NCBI GenBank assembly: GCA_031772625.1
Contig: CM062817.1
Span: 951,908,842-951,972,841 of the forward strand
Reading direction: 5' to 3'
Length of the DNA stretch: 64,000 nucleotides
DNA from: Pinus tabuliformis
Lineage: Eukaryota; Streptophyta; Pinopsida; Pinales; Pinaceae
Shown here: positions 1-11,900 of the stretch, in pieces
Layout of the letters: each line of letters begins with the position of its first letter
How positions within the stretch are numbered: position 1 is the stretch's first letter
Notes under the pieces: model-generated
Seen by the model: only the letters and a program-made list of their open reading frames with translations
What the model was told of the DNA's origin: nothing
Databases searched by the model: none
Made by a program: the position numbers and the translations under genes

Positions 1-514
1 GATGGATGAATGTTATAATAATTATAATAATAATTTAATGAATATTAAATTAATGCTATGTTACAACATAATGATAAATTAAAGAAATTCTAAAATATTA
101 AAATTATAAAGTATTACAATTAAAATTAAAACGAATGCCATTGTTAATTTTTAAATGTCAAATTATATGTTTAATTTTTTCTATTAAATGTTATTATTAT
201 TCTTATTGATTTTTATTTGTTATTAATTATTATTATAAGAGAATAATTAAATGAATTCAATCCATGATAGAAATTAATTAAATAAATTAATATTATAATT
301 AATTATCTATATATATCTATATATATATATAATAATTAAAAAAACATTTATTAAAGTAAAATAAAATAAATATTTCAAAAAATGGACAATTTATTTAATT
401 TTTAATATAAAATTAATATATGATATTTAAGAAATATAAGTGATAATAATAACAATTTGAATGTAGGTCATAAACAAAATATTTAAAAATATAAGGTTGA
501 GTAACGTTGACATG
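1..514. other. AT-rich spacer
   Basis: Very AT-rich sequence with short runs of TAT and AAT repeats (for example around 301-332). I see no gene, no ORF of interest and no recognisable element. Confidence 0.7.
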
Positions 515-715
515 TAGTTAAGCTTAAGTGACGAGGGCTTATTGGTCGTCATTGAGTGTTCTGTTAAGGCACTCATTTGTAAAGGTCATCGGTTCAAAAC
601 ACATGGGTGACCCCATTAGAGGTAGCTCTAGTTTACTTGTTTGGTATGGTAGGTCGGTTGTTATGCCACTCTAAGAGGTTTTATGAGCATGATGTGGATG
701 GTGGAATAACAAACA
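515..715 (+). mobile_element. SINE-like tRNA-derived unit
   Basis: A block of about 200 bp is more GC-rich than its surroundings. It contains GGTTCAAAAC at 591-600, close to the RNA polymerase III B box. The preceding stretch reads like a tRNA anticodon arm and T arm (TTAAGGCACTC, then AAGGTCATC). An A-box-like part further upstream is weak. The 3' end is set by a fade into A-rich sequence near 705-715 and is uncertain. No full tRNA cloverleaf forms, so I call a tRNA-derived SINE and not a tRNA gene. Target duplications are not evident. Confidence 0.4.
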
Positions 716-2514
716 CAATATAAATAATGCAGTATATAAATACAATATTGTTGTACTCATAGTAATTGAAACATTGGAATGACATCTATGTATGCATTAT
801 ATATGGTTAAAAAAGAAATAGAATTATATATATGAGTGTGTGTGTGTGTGTGTGTATGTGTGTGGACAAATTCTTATGGTTAAAACATATAATGTAGTCA
901 CAGTATTCTACATTTTGGCCATTTTCCATATGATTGTGTCTATATAAAATACTATTATAGATGCATATTAATCACAAATGTAGCAAGCAGTGAGAGGAAT
1001 CAAATCTCTCTAGGTACAAACCTTTTTCCAAGTTCGTTACTTGAAGAGAATTTTGTGACTTAAGCAATTTGATCCCTCTCAACATTGCTAGATCTATGAT
1101 TAGGATACATTTACACTTGTTGGTATTAGTTTTAATGTAAATGAAAACCTATCATTTGTGATAATTTGTCCATAACCAATTTATTTTAGGACATAATATT
1201 ATCTAAAGATTATGTTTCTCCTCATGCAAGAGTATTCGGTGATTGTTGCAAGCTCTTCCATCTTTATGAAAAAATTTCTCCTTTGATTAATAAAATTTGT
1301 GTGACTAAGGACACTTTTGTTATTATTGTTGTATGAGAGCTATCATAAGAAAATGTGTGTAAAGAGTAGAGTCCATCTTTGCAAGATCTTGGAAAAATTC
1401 GTCAAATGAATCAGTGGTTGAAGGGTAAGAAAATTACCTAATTTTATTAAGGAAAAGAAGATTAAAATTTGAGCTTCTATGTTTTAGATTTACACATAAG
1501 AAAAAAAATTGTAAAATTTTTAGCATAACGAATTTGGTTTCATTTTATCAACAATCCCTTCCTTCTTTATCTTTAATAACTTCTTCTTGTGTAGCAGATC
1601 TGACAAAGCTAAAACCTTCATCCATGCCCCTATTTGAAGATGGCTGATGATAACATTCTTCCTGAAATATACATTTCTCTAGAGTAATTCCTCTAGAATT
1701 TCATCATTTTCATATTCTCTTGATACTTTTTCTAGGTTGAGGAATCCCCATGATCAAGTTTGTATCATACCCTCTTACCACCCCTTTTCACCAAAGTATA
1801 AAGGGGAAGTCACTATAATGACCTGATGTCCAGGGCTTAGGAATCATAAAGGGCTCTAGGTTTTTTTACTTAACTCCTTAAAATCCAAAAGTGAATTCAC
1901 CATTGCGATGGTGTCAATGAGACCATTCTTGCGATATAAATTTTACCTCAATCTAACCACTATATTAAAGTTTATTGGCATTCAAACATTAGGTTAATAA
2001 CCTCTTTCCCTACCACATCACACCCACATTGATCTCACACGTGCTCACGTGGCATGTTGCATCATTGTCATTTCTCCACCACATGCCTGCCACTATGGCT
2101 ATGCACTCACTCACCACGTTGTACCGAGTTAAAACTTTTGCGCATTTTATTCTATCTAATGGGAAGGATTCCTATCTGTTGGCATCCGTCAATATGAAAG
2201 CTTTGGAATTATGGAGCTTTGCCCAGTGGTCTGATGATTTGGGTCAGTAATATTCCCATAAACTAGGAAAGATTCCCTCCATCTAATAACATTCATTTGC
2301 CAACCTTCATGACATTTCATACCTCTGCTCATCGCCTGGTGACCCTGTAATATGGTCCCTGCGAAGTCGATTTTCCCATCACTTATTGGATAAATCTTTC
2401 TATTCCAGTCTTTATTTTATAGCATACATCATGACCACTCTTGCGAATCACTCTAGCATGAAATCTCCCTAGCATGATGTCATGCTAACGCCACATCCCC
2501 CTATTGTGACTGGT
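716..2514. other. Spacer without recognisable gene
   Basis: AT-rich, multiply mutated sequence. It holds a short GT microsatellite at about 835-864. The small ORFs are short, have biased composition and match no family I know. The right part may belong to the left end of the Tat-type element that follows, but I could align only 2515-2841 to its right-hand partner. Confidence 0.6.
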
Positions 2515-2841
2515 ACAAAATTCTATAAATGTTTTTGCGATTTTTTAATGTTGGAGCATACCTACTATCATGCGAAGTGTCGCTTTAGGTTTTCAAGTGT
2601 TGTTTTATGTTTTTACACATGTTTCAAGTGTCCGTGTCCCTCTTACATGTCGCCAGACCATCAAGAATAGATATAGTGCACTTTTGAGTCATAGTACGCC
2701 TTCTAGTCACAAAACGACACTAATGTGTTGCAAATGCCCACACTTTTCTTGATGCACTTTGAGAATGTTTGTAGAATGGAATTTTTAGGTTTATTTATTA
2801 TAATTGGGTCTTATCTGAGTTGTATTAATGAGTTGATGTGT
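2515..2841 (+). repeat. Left terminal repeat of Tat-type gypsy fossil
   Basis: This stretch aligns with about 12870-13172. Shared words include CTATCAT.CGAAGTGTC-like text, CTTCTAGTCA.AAAAC.ACACT, GTGTTGCAA/GCGTTGCAA, a TTTTCTTGA stretch, and TGTATTAATGAGTTGA against TGTATTGATGAGTTGA. The two copies bracket the Tat-type coding remnant, so I read them as parts of its two LTRs. Divergence is high, so the element is old. Similarity stops at about 2841, where the inserted gypsy LTR begins. Confidence 0.5.
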
Positions 2842-3177
2842 ATATGGTGGGTCCCTAAAATACTAGTGATTACCCCATTACTATTGTAGTTATACCCCTT
2901 ATTTATATTGTTGTGCCCCTATTACCCACATATTGTTCTTTATGTGCCCCATAGAATCCCTCTATTGTTATTTTTGTCGCTTTATATTATTATTGTTAGG
3001 TCAGCTGGATTATATTGTGACTCCTTAGACTCCTATATATAGAAAGGAGGTTTTGTCATTTGTATCATCGAAGAATTGTTCATTTATGTAATGTAAAGGA
3101 GGTTTCCCCCTCGAAGAGGCTGAATTCTAAGTCGTGGATCTATCTTTTCTATCTTTTCTTGAGCTGGTTCCATAACA
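2842..3177 (+). repeat. 5' LTR of the gypsy fossil
   Basis: It begins near TGGTGGGTCC and ends CATAACA directly before the primer-binding site. A TATA-like TATATATAG lies at 3034-3042, a plausible transcription start region. The length, about 336 bp, is short for the superfamily. The left edge is inferred from where the flanking Tat repeat stops matching and may be off by a few bases. Confidence 0.6.
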
Positions 3178-3192
3178 TTTGGTATCAGAGCT
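3178..3192 (+). promoter_or_regulatory. Primer-binding site (tRNA-iMet type)
   Basis: TGGTATCAGAGC follows the LTR end by two bases. This is the standard complement of the 3' end of plant initiator methionine tRNA, used to prime minus-strand cDNA. Confidence 0.8.
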
Positions 3193-3854
3193 TTGGATTC
3201 TAGGGTTTCGCTGCTCCAAACAGGTCATTGTGGAATTTTCGCTATAACTTTTTCTCTGTGACCTTTCAGAAGTCGCAAAAAAAACCCATTTGAGAAGAAA
3301 TCGCGTTGAACCTTGGGTTCGAATTTGAGAACCTTTCACGCGGTATTTGCGGAGATATGATCTGAGGAAGTTGGTATTTTTACAGACTCCTAAATTACAT
3401 TCAAAATAGGTGACCTGGGAAAAATAGTCATAATTTTCTCTCTGGGAATCAGATTGAAATTTCATAAGAAGGTACAAAATAGGACGGACTGTAGTTTCTT
3501 TTATATCTTTTTTAGAACCAAGATCGAAAATTGTACACGTGGCACTTCATACAAGTTCGCTCTTCTGGAAAGGTCTATAATCAGGTCATCTTGGGAGATT
3601 ATGCATAAATCTTTCTTGGAGAATCCAATTTGGATCAGACTGGTGGTATTGGAAAGAGAACACAGAGAGCTACTACAGGTCACAAATTCAGAAATAGATT
3701 ATTGGAAAGTACAAAGATACATCAGAGGCAATATCAAGCTCCTACAAAGTGAAAAAAGGTGTGTAGATTTTTTTAAATTTTTTCTTAAGCTTGGTTTGAA
3801 AATTTATTTTGAAGGAATTCAAAGGGCATAGTAGAGCATTATTATCGGTAACTG

Positions 3855-4900
3855 ATGCCCCGAGGAAAGAAAATGCAAACACCTAGTAAGGAACCTGAAA
3901 GCTCTAGCATGACTCATGAAGAAGAGGAAGAAATGCTACATGATATATCAAAATTACAAGAACAAGTGCAACAAATGTCACGCTCACAAAAGTTAACAGA
4001 AGCTAAGATAAATGGTGTGGAAGCTAAGATGGACAGTTTGAAGATATATTTGAACACAAATTTGAAGACAGGCATGGCAGATTTGAAGACAAATTTGACA
4101 AATTTTCTACAAGAAATACTTACTAATGGTGAAAAGGTAGTAAAGGAAACTCATAATGAGAAAAAAAGAAATGTTAATCATGATTCCATAGACGCTAATG
4201 TTGGATCAAAGAATCACCATATTCCAAAAATCGATATGAGGAAGTTTGATGGCAAGGATCTCGCCACATGGATATTACAGATGGAGGAATTCTTCGATCT
4301 CAATAATGTGCAAAACGCACAAAAGGTACGTACGACAACTGTATATTTGGAACCAAATCAGTTTGTATGGTATCAATGGCTTTGTTCTCGTAAACAATTT
4401 ATCACTTGGGCAATTTTTACGGAAGAATAGATAGCAAATTATGAGGATACAAAAAGCAACACTTTTTTTAGCCAATTGATAAGTCTCAAACAAAAGGTTT
4501 CAATAATGGAGCACATTGAGGAGTTCCAAAAATTGAACATAAGGGTAAAAGATATTCCAGAGGAGCATAGGATTGATGTGTTCATAGGGTCTTTAAATGA
4601 TAATATCCAACATGATGTTTGTCTTTGGGAACCTGATTCATTAGAGAAGGCATCCAGGTTAGCAAGAAAAATGGAAAGCAAAATTATGGCAACTAGGAAG
4701 CATACCATTCACAACTATAAAGAAGGAAGTGTTGTTGCCCCTAGTCTTCCACAACCTACAAGGTTGACACCACAACAATTGGAAGATAAAATAACAAAAG
4801 GGCTTTGTTACAATTGTGATAGCAAATACACAAAAGTTCATAAGTGTGCTGAGAAGAAATTATTCTACATAGATTGTGAAGAGGAAGAAGAAAAGGAGCA
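3855..4900 (+). pseudogene. gypsy gag remnant
   Basis: The N-terminal part is a charged helical region with heptad-like spacing (LHDISKLQEQVQQM), consistent with a coiled coil. Next comes the typical gypsy Gag core (KIDMRKFDGKDLATWILQME, then FFDLNN). At about 4807-4850 there is a zinc-knuckle-like stretch (CYNCDSKYTKVHKC) with the C-x2-C...H...C pattern of nucleocapsid. Gag packages element RNA in cytoplasmic particles. A leader of about 660 bp (3193-3854) separates it from the primer-binding site. The region is broken. Confidence 0.75.
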
Positions 4901-4979
4901 AGAAAGGTCAAAAGAAGAGGATATACTCCAGGAAAAAAGCCTAGATGAAGAACAAATAAATCCGACCATATCTTGTAAT

Positions 4980-5400
4980 GCATTGGCGGGAATTACCACT
5001 ACTCAAACCATCAAGATAGAAGGACGAATCAAGAAGAAAAAGGTAATAGTGTTGATTGATTCAGGAAGCACCCACAATTTTATTCATTGTAGGGTAGAAA
5101 AAGAATTGAATTGCTTCCTATATCCAGCACCAGAGTGTCAAGTGATGATTGCAAATGGAGGAACAATAAATTGCTCTGGAAAGTGCCATAATATCAAGCT
5201 ATCCATGGGAGAATATGTATTGACTAGCCCAATGCTTTCCATTCCAATGGGGGGTGCTGATGTTGTACTAGGAGTCCAATGGCTACAATCCTTGGGTACA
5301 ATAGCTTTTAATTTTCAAGAACTTTTCATCAAATTTTCTACGGAAGGAAAGGATGTTGAATTAAGGGGTATTGCAGGGAAACCAGGAAAGATAATCAGCT
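4980..5400 (+). pseudogene. gypsy aspartic protease remnant
   Basis: The motif VIVLIDSGSTHNFI (around 5047-5088) is the DSG active-site loop of retropepsins, followed by the hydrophobic GGADVVLGVQWL segment typical of gypsy proteases. This enzyme cuts the Gag-Pol polyprotein. It lies between the zinc-knuckle region and the RT, the usual gypsy order. Confidence 0.75.
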
Positions 5401-5499
5401 CTAATGGCATGACAAAGCTTCAAAAAAAGGAGCAAAGAGGTGTAATTTCACAATTATGTTCGCTAGATGTTTCCACATTGAAATCATCTATTTCTCCAG

Positions 5500-6992
5500 A
5501 TCTCCAAAAAGTCCTGGACAATCATTCCAAGGTATTTGAGACTCCCAAAGGTCTCCCACCTATGCGTGATCATGATCATGCTATTCATCTGATTCGAGGA
5601 AGTGCTCCTCCAAACATCAGGCCATACAGATATCCCTATGTCCAAAAAGGTGAAATTTAACGTATGGTTGTAGAAATGCTAAAGGCTGGTAAAATTCAAC
5701 CTAGTCAAAGTTCTTTCTCAGCTCCAGTAGTATTGGTGCACAAGAAGGATGGATTATGGCGCATGTGTCCAGATTATAGGGAGTTCAACAAGCTCACTAT
5801 TAAAGATAAGTTCCCCATTCCTGTCATTGATTAATTACTGGATGAATTGCATGGATCAATTTACTTCACCAAGTTGGATCTTCGTTCGGGATATCATCAA
5901 ATCAGAATGAAGATTGAAGACATTCCGAAAACGGCATTTAGAACTCATGAGGGTCATTATGAATTTTTGGTCATGCCTTTTGGCCTTACCAATGCACCTT
6001 CAACATTTCAAGGTTTGATGAATTCAATTTTCAAACCATTCCTTAGAAAATTTGTGTTAGTATTTTTTGATGATATACTAATCTACAGCAAGTCTTGGAA
6101 GGATCATGTTGAACATGTTGACAGGGTGCTACAACTATTGGAGGAGAAACAATTATATGCAAAAAGATCCAAATGTTTCTTTGGAGTCCAGGAGGTGGAA
6201 TATTTGGGTCATATTGTATCTCATGAAGGAGTTAAGGTATACCCTAGCAAAATTAAAGCCATTAAGGAATGGAAAATCCCCACATCCATAAAGCATCTGC
6301 GAGGATTTCTTGGGTTGACAGGGTATTATCACAAGTTTGTTAAGAATTATGGGAGAATAGCAGCACCTCTAACAACATTATTGAAGAAAGATTCATTTTC
6401 ATGGACTCCGGAAGCAACAAAGGCCTTTGAACATCTTAAAGAGGCAATTTGCCAAGCACCGGTCTTAGCTACACTAGACTTCACAAAAACCTTTATTGTG
6501 GAATGTGATGCTTCAAGAAATGGAATTGGTGCTGTTCTAGTGCAAGATGAAAGACCCATTGCTTTTGAAAGTCGTCCAATCAAGGGAAAGTTTTTAAGCA
6601 AAGCTATTTATGAGAAGGAAATGTTGGCAATACTCCATGCACTTAAGAAATGTAGACCCTACCCAATGGGAAGACACTTCAAGGTAAAAACGGATCATGA
6701 TAGCCTTAAATACTTTTTAGAACAAAGATTATCCTCTGAAGAGCAACAAAATTGGGTCACAAAGATGTTGGGTTATGACTTTGAAATCATCTACAAAAAA
6801 GGGAAGCAAAATGTGGTGGCAGATGCACTCTCAAGAAAGGATGAGGATGTGGAAGCATTGTTGTGTGCCATTTCTATTATCCAACTAGATTGGATAAACG
6901 AATCAAAGGAGGAATGGAAGAATGATGAAGAAGTGTGGGCACTTACTCGAAAGCTACAACAAGGTTCCAGTACTTCTGATACATTTAGCTAG
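5500..6992 (+). pseudogene. gypsy reverse transcriptase and RNase H remnant
   Basis: RT landmarks appear in order: a [13 protein letters not shown]-like palm entry near 5743, then [32 protein letters not shown], and the catalytic box [11 protein letters not shown] (YxDD-type, here FFDD) near 6065-6095, then YLGHIVS and [11 protein letters not shown]. The tether continues into RNase H with [42 protein letters not shown] and [10 protein letters not shown]. It copies RNA to DNA and removes the RNA strand. The order RT, RNase H, integrase marks Ty3/gypsy. The region is broken. Confidence 0.85.
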
Positions 6993-7039
6993 CAAAATGA
7001 TTCATTATGGTACAAAGATCGCTTATACCTCTGTAAGAA

Positions 7040-7385
7040 TTCCTAGCTAAAACAAAATATTCTTATGGAATTGCACACTTCTCCCTTAGGAGGGCACTCA
7101 GGATTTTTAAAAACTTACCACAGGGTTAAGAAGGAATTTTTTTGGGATGGCCTTAAATCAGATATTCAAAAGTTTGTGGCGAAATGTTTCGTTTGCCAAC
7201 AAAATAAAGTTGAAACAATTAAAATACCGGGTCTATTACAACCTTTATCCATTCTAAGCCAATGTTGGGAGGAGGTTTCAATGGATTTAATCACAGGTTT
7301 ACCCAAGTCTGAGGGAAAGAGTGTCATCATGGTGGTAGTTGACAGACTTACCAAGTATGCACACTTTTGTGCAGTGGAAGGCTAG
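7040..7385 (+). pseudogene. gypsy integrase remnant, N-terminal half
   Basis: The zinc-binding HHCC domain is visible: GGHSGFLKTYHRVKKEFFW, then the CFVCQQNK pair. The start of the catalytic core follows (VSMDLITGLPKSEGK, VVVDRLTKYAHF). The similarity then stops at about 7385, before most of the catalytic core. What follows belongs to a different polyprotein, so this is the truncated end of the inserted element. Confidence 0.75.
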
Positions 7386-8469
7386 GGAAAAACCAACTAT
7401 ACAATATAACTTCAGGAGAAAAGGACCAATCTCTGGGTAGGAACTTAAAAAGAAAATATTGAGAAATATTTTACCAGTTAGTAATCCTACTTTGAATTCA
7501 CAAAATAAGTCAGGAAGTGCTCTTCCATCTAATAACACTACCACAAGAAATAATAATAATTCCATTGCTCTTGAGCCTCCAAACAAAGCTACACCACTTG
7601 ACACTTTAGAACCACCTTCTAAGGAGGAAGGGATTGATGATAAAATTATTGAGGATATGAAAAGGGCTCGAGCCAATATCTCAATCTTTGATCTCATGGA
7701 TATAGGAGGACATCAAGAACTGATTATCCAAGAATTTGCATCATAGCCTCCATCAAGTGACGAAGTTTATGTTTCTCAAGAATTGTTTGGTAAGTCTCAT
7801 GGCATTATCAAATCTGTGGTTAATGCTACTAATCTGAATTATCAAAACATCTAACCCCATTCTATTTTAACATTTGAAATATTTAACTATAATTTCCATA
7901 ATTGTCTCATTCATTCTAGTGCATCTGCAGATGTCATGCCCTTATCTATCGCCACAAAGATTAATGCAAAATGGGAAGAGACCAATGCTTGAATCATCCA
8001 ATTGGATAGATAAATAATTTTGGAAACTGGTGAACTTAATAATGTTAGCATCCATTTATCATCAGATGATATGTTTACCAATGCATCAATATTGTAATTT
8101 TGGAAATTTCTCAAGCCTATGGTCATCTTGTCAATAGAGACTGGTCTAGAAAACTACAAGGACACTTTTCTATGGTCTGGTCACATTTTATGGCTTCCTT
8201 ACAATGGTAGAAATAATCATATTTGGGTAGAAAGTAATCCTTACATGAAACATTTTGTGGTAGTGCTTGAGGGACACAATGAGCCAATTAGATTTTCACA
8301 TATTATTTCTGGAAATTGTTTTCTAGAAGTTGAACACCTATATTATCAAGCACAACCATCCCTTGTACCATTTAATACATAGTTAGAGCTCTTTCCTTGT
8401 AGCCAAAATAGTGCTAATGAAACTGTAATATAGATGTACATACTACTAGTTTAGGGATTGGCTTAGTAG

Positions 8470-8764
8470 CTACTAGTCTTTGGACTCTATATTTCGATGG
8501 TTACAAAAATCACGAGGTTTTGGGGATGGTTGTATTCTTATTGACCCTTGGAATAAGCAACATATCTTATCATTCCCCTCACAGTTCGAGTGCATGAACA
8601 AAATTGGTGAATATGAAGAACTTGTTCTAGGATTAAAGAAAGCCATATACCTCAAGGTGGAAGTACTCAATGTAATTAACAATTCAAATATTTTCACCCA
8701 TCAGGTAGATAATACCATTCATTATTTTTCATATAATTCAAAAAACTACCAACAAGAGGTATGA
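8470..8764 (+). pseudogene. Additional (archaeal-type) RNase H remnant of Tat element
   Basis: Recognised pieces are WTLYFDG, GCILIDPWNKQHILSF, FECMNKIGEYEELVLGLKKA and a closing NYQQEV. They match the second, archaeal-type RNase H known from plant Tat elements, with its YFDG and EYEAL..GL positions. It lies upstream of the RT, and classical RNase H remains lie after the RT. This extra domain is thought to help remove RNA during reverse transcription. The region is decayed. Confidence 0.65.
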
Positions 8765-9299
8765 TGCCTTATTTCATTGTTTAAAGAATTTAATACTACT
8801 CTTGTTCCTAGAATTTGTAATGTTGTCGTCGATATTTTACGTAATGCAACTGTTAGGATGTCACCATTAGAATATGGATTTTATATAGAGATTATTTATA
8901 AGATATATGTTCGACATAATGTAACTACTTTTCACGTATTTAATGATGACCAATAAATAATACACCTCATGGATAATGTTGATGTTTTCAAAGATGCAAC
9001 TATTAAAGAAGATGAGCATGAAAAGGCTTTGGTTTAAGTAGCTTAAGCATCTAACATGAATCCAATTCCAAAGGGTGTGGTTTCTCTTGAGAAATTATAT
9101 GACCTGCAAAACCATTTCAAAGGGTCAATGAACTAGTCAATATGGGACCCAAGGAAGATCCAAAATATGTGAATCTCATTACATGTTATTCTCCCCAATA
9201 ATGATAGGATTTATTTCATGTTTTTAGACAGTATTGAGATGTATTCACATGGGAATATGATGATCTAAAGACATGATACGCGTATCATCCAACATGTGA

Positions 9300-10400
9300 T
9301 TGCTATTAAAGAAACGGTGAAATTGTTTCAGCTAAAGTTAAGTTAAGTTCATCCAACTCTTGAACCACTTATTCAAAAGGAATTAAGGAAGTTGTTAGAT
9401 ACTTGAATCATTGTCAATTATTTTCATTCTGCATGGGTTCCAACCTGGTTCCTATCAGGAAGAAGTCTGACAAGATACATTTATGTGTTGATTTTCACAA
9501 CCTCAATCAAGCTTCAGATAGGGATAATTTTCCCATGCCATTAATGGAGCAGATAATCCAGACAATATCTAGGTCATAAATGTTCTCAATACCAGATGGA
9601 TTCTCCAAATACACTCAAGTGCTAGTACAAGAACCAGATAGATTAAAGACCAGTTTTAGGACAAAGTGGGGAACTTTTTCTTTCAAGCACATAACATTTG
9701 TACTCATTAACATTGGCACTACATTCCAAAGGGAAATGGAAATTGTGTTTCATGGATTGATCTCCCAGAGTGTGTTGATGTACTTGGATAATGTAAAAAT
9801 ATTTTCCTAGAAGAGATTTGATCAGATCCATTATCTAAAGTAGATGTTTGAGCGATGCCGCAAGTATGGAATATCACTAAATCCAAAAGCAGCATATTTG
9901 GTGTGTCTAAGGGAAACCTTTTAGGACACATTATTGCTAAGAGTGGAATCAAGTTTGACATAAATAGGGTCAAGAATATTTCTCAAATATCTTTTCTCGT
10001 GAATAAGAAGGAAATGGAATCCTTCTTATTATAGATCATTTTTCTATGAAAATTCAGCTACGATTATGCACAAATTGTTAAACCATTATAGGAGATGATA
10101 AAGAAGGATGTTATATATAAATGAGAAAATAGGGAAAAGTATTCCTTTTCACGAATCAAGTAAAAGATTGTTGATTCCTAGGCCCTATATAGTCCATATT
10201 TTTTAAAATATTTCCTATTATACAATTTTGCTTCTGACATTTATATTGCAGATTTATTAACCCAAACATATGATCAAGGAAATGATAAAACTATGTCTTT
10301 CATGAGTGTTGGTTTACGTGGATTAGAAATGAATTATTTGACCATTGATAAGAAAGAATATACCTCATCCAACAGTTACTATTATCAATTTACCTCACCC
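9300..10400 (+). pseudogene. Tat-type reverse transcriptase remnant
   Basis: Clear landmarks are VHPTLEPLIQKEL, a palm segment around 9425-9560 (VPIRKKSDKIHLCVDFHNLN), FSKYTQVLVQEPDRLKTSFR, TKWGTFSFKH and the catalytic box VLMYLDNVKIFS near 9773-9808. The following GISLNPK and LLGHIIAK-like text continues the connection domain. The wording DRLKTSFRTKWGTF is typical of Tat/Ogre RTs and differs from the RT at 5500-6992. A weak RNase H signal follows. The region is decayed. Confidence 0.75.
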
Positions 10401-10799
10401 AACAATTAGATAACTCTTTGTGCAACACGAGTTGGGTTGAGAGGAGGGTGAACTAGATAACATGCTTATATGAATATCATCTTGAATTCAATATTATTCA
10501 TACTATAAAAGGTTTTGGTCTCTACCAACTCACAATAGAAGAAATGAATTCACTAGAAGAGGATTCTTCTAGGTGGGAACAAGAAATAGAGATGTATAAC
10601 ATCAAGCAAGTTCCTCCTATGAGTATAACCACATCCTTGTATGGATATGTATGAAAATACTTAAAGAATGACACCTTTCCTTCACTTCTATCAAATAAGA
10701 AGAAGAGGGAAAGTTGACTTAAATCTTTACCTTACCAACTTGTGTATGGTGTACTTTTTCGGAAGCACCATATTGGTGTCCTTCTTATATGCGTAGAAC

Positions 10800-11640
10800 C
10801 TCCAAATTAAAAAAGAGTGTTACAATATCTTCACGACAGACTAGCAGGTGGGAAATTCGTAGGCGATGCCACTTCAAATAAGGTGATGAGGGATAGTTAT
10901 TATTGGCCTACATTATTTACGAATTCTCATTCCTACGCCCAAAAGTTCCCATTTTGTCATAGATGTGTTGGTCATGATCGGAAGTCAGACACCCCATTTA
11001 TACTCAGAGCAATTGAAGAACCATTTCAACATTGGCAATTAGATGTTCTTGGTAAAATGTTTCCTCATTCATTGAAGAAATGCCAATATAACTTAACCAG
11101 AAGTGATTATTTAACTCGATGGACTGAATCATTTTTGTTAAGTAATTTAATGACCAGGAAGTCATCATGTTTCTCAAATAAAACATCATAACCAGGTGCA
11201 GGTTTACAACATCGTCTGTCTTTGATAATTAAATTTATTTTTCTTTGCTAAAGGTTTATGCATTTTCATTAGAAAATGGTATTATTCTAAAACATGCATC
11301 AAGTTACTACCCATGGGGAAATGATTTGACTAAGTCTACAAACAAGAACCTAATATGTATTATCAAGAATAACATTTTCTATGAACAAAATAACTGGAAT
11401 GATGCTTTGGTGATTGAATTATGGGCTGACCAAGTCACTCCAAAACCATCTTTGAACACCCCTCCCTACTTCCTTGTATACATAAAATTATTTATCCTCC
11501 CTTCAAACATATAACTTCGACCCTTGCAGCTTTCTCCAGAATCTCAAGATAAACCTCGTCATCTTGTTAAGAGTAGGATTGATACTCTTCCTAAGCTAGA
11601 GGAAGAAAGGATCAAAGAAAATAAAATATTTCCATAGACA
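10800..11640 (+). pseudogene. Tat-type integrase remnant
   Basis: The zinc-binding and core-entry text is recognisable: YLHDRLAGGKFVGDATSNKV, YYWPTLFTNSHSYAQKF, CHRCVGHDRKSD, FQHWQLDVLGKM, DYLTRWTESF. A later stretch (about 11245-11510) fits the second half of the catalytic core (ALVIELWADQVTPKPSLNTP). Integrase inserts the cDNA into the host chromosome. The region is decayed and frame continuity is lost. Confidence 0.7.
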
Positions 11641-11900
11641 AGAACCAAATGAAGCATTATTTTGATAGGAACTTTGCAGGGGAAAATGATTTCGTTGTGG
11701 GAGACCTAATATTGAAGTGGGACAAGGCCTGTAAAGAGAAAGGAAAGCACACCAAATTTCAATCTCCGTGTATTAAACATTGTACCATTATAAAAAATAT
11801 TGGACACCATTGTTAAAAGATGAAATTATTAGATGGGAGGACCGATCATCTTCGTGTGAATGGTCAAGATCTTGAGCATTACATCTAGTAGTAGCCCTAG

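Larger units (their letters stand above)
2842..7385 (+). mobile_element. Ty3/gypsy retrotransposon fossil, 3' end missing
   Basis: Parts in order: a 5' LTR (2842-3177), a tRNA-iMet-type primer-binding site, a leader, gag, aspartic protease, RT, RNase H and the first half of integrase. No 3' LTR or integrase C-terminus follows; the sequence changes to a Tat-type polyprotein at about 7386. The left boundary is where similarity between the two Tat terminal repeats breaks off, so this element inserted into the Tat left end and later lost its own 3' part. The RT and RNase H resemble plant chromovirus-type gypsy elements, but the chromodomain region is gone, so the lineage is not certain. The element is broken, with several breaks in its coding region. 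Confidence 0.8.
7386..11900 (+). mobile_element. Ty3/gypsy Tat/Ogre-type fossil, internal region
   Basis: A heavily decayed gag-pol remnant. Signs in order: a pre-protease segment of the form EDMKRARANISIFDL (near 7651-7695); a protease-like stretch near 7910-8060; an extra RNase H domain (8480-8764); RT (about 9300-10060); classical RNase H remains (about 10190-10400); integrase (about 10800-11200); and a C-terminal KWDKACKEKGKHTKFQSP-like segment with VNGQDLEHY near 11715-11885. The order and the extra RNase H mark the Tat lineage. The terminal repeats at 2515-2841 and 12870-13172 bracket it. It is old and broken in many places. Confidence 0.75.

Noticed and set aside
591-600. A tRNA gene at the B-box-like site
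   Set aside because: No acceptor stem, D arm and T arm pair up around it. A tRNA-derived SINE fits better.
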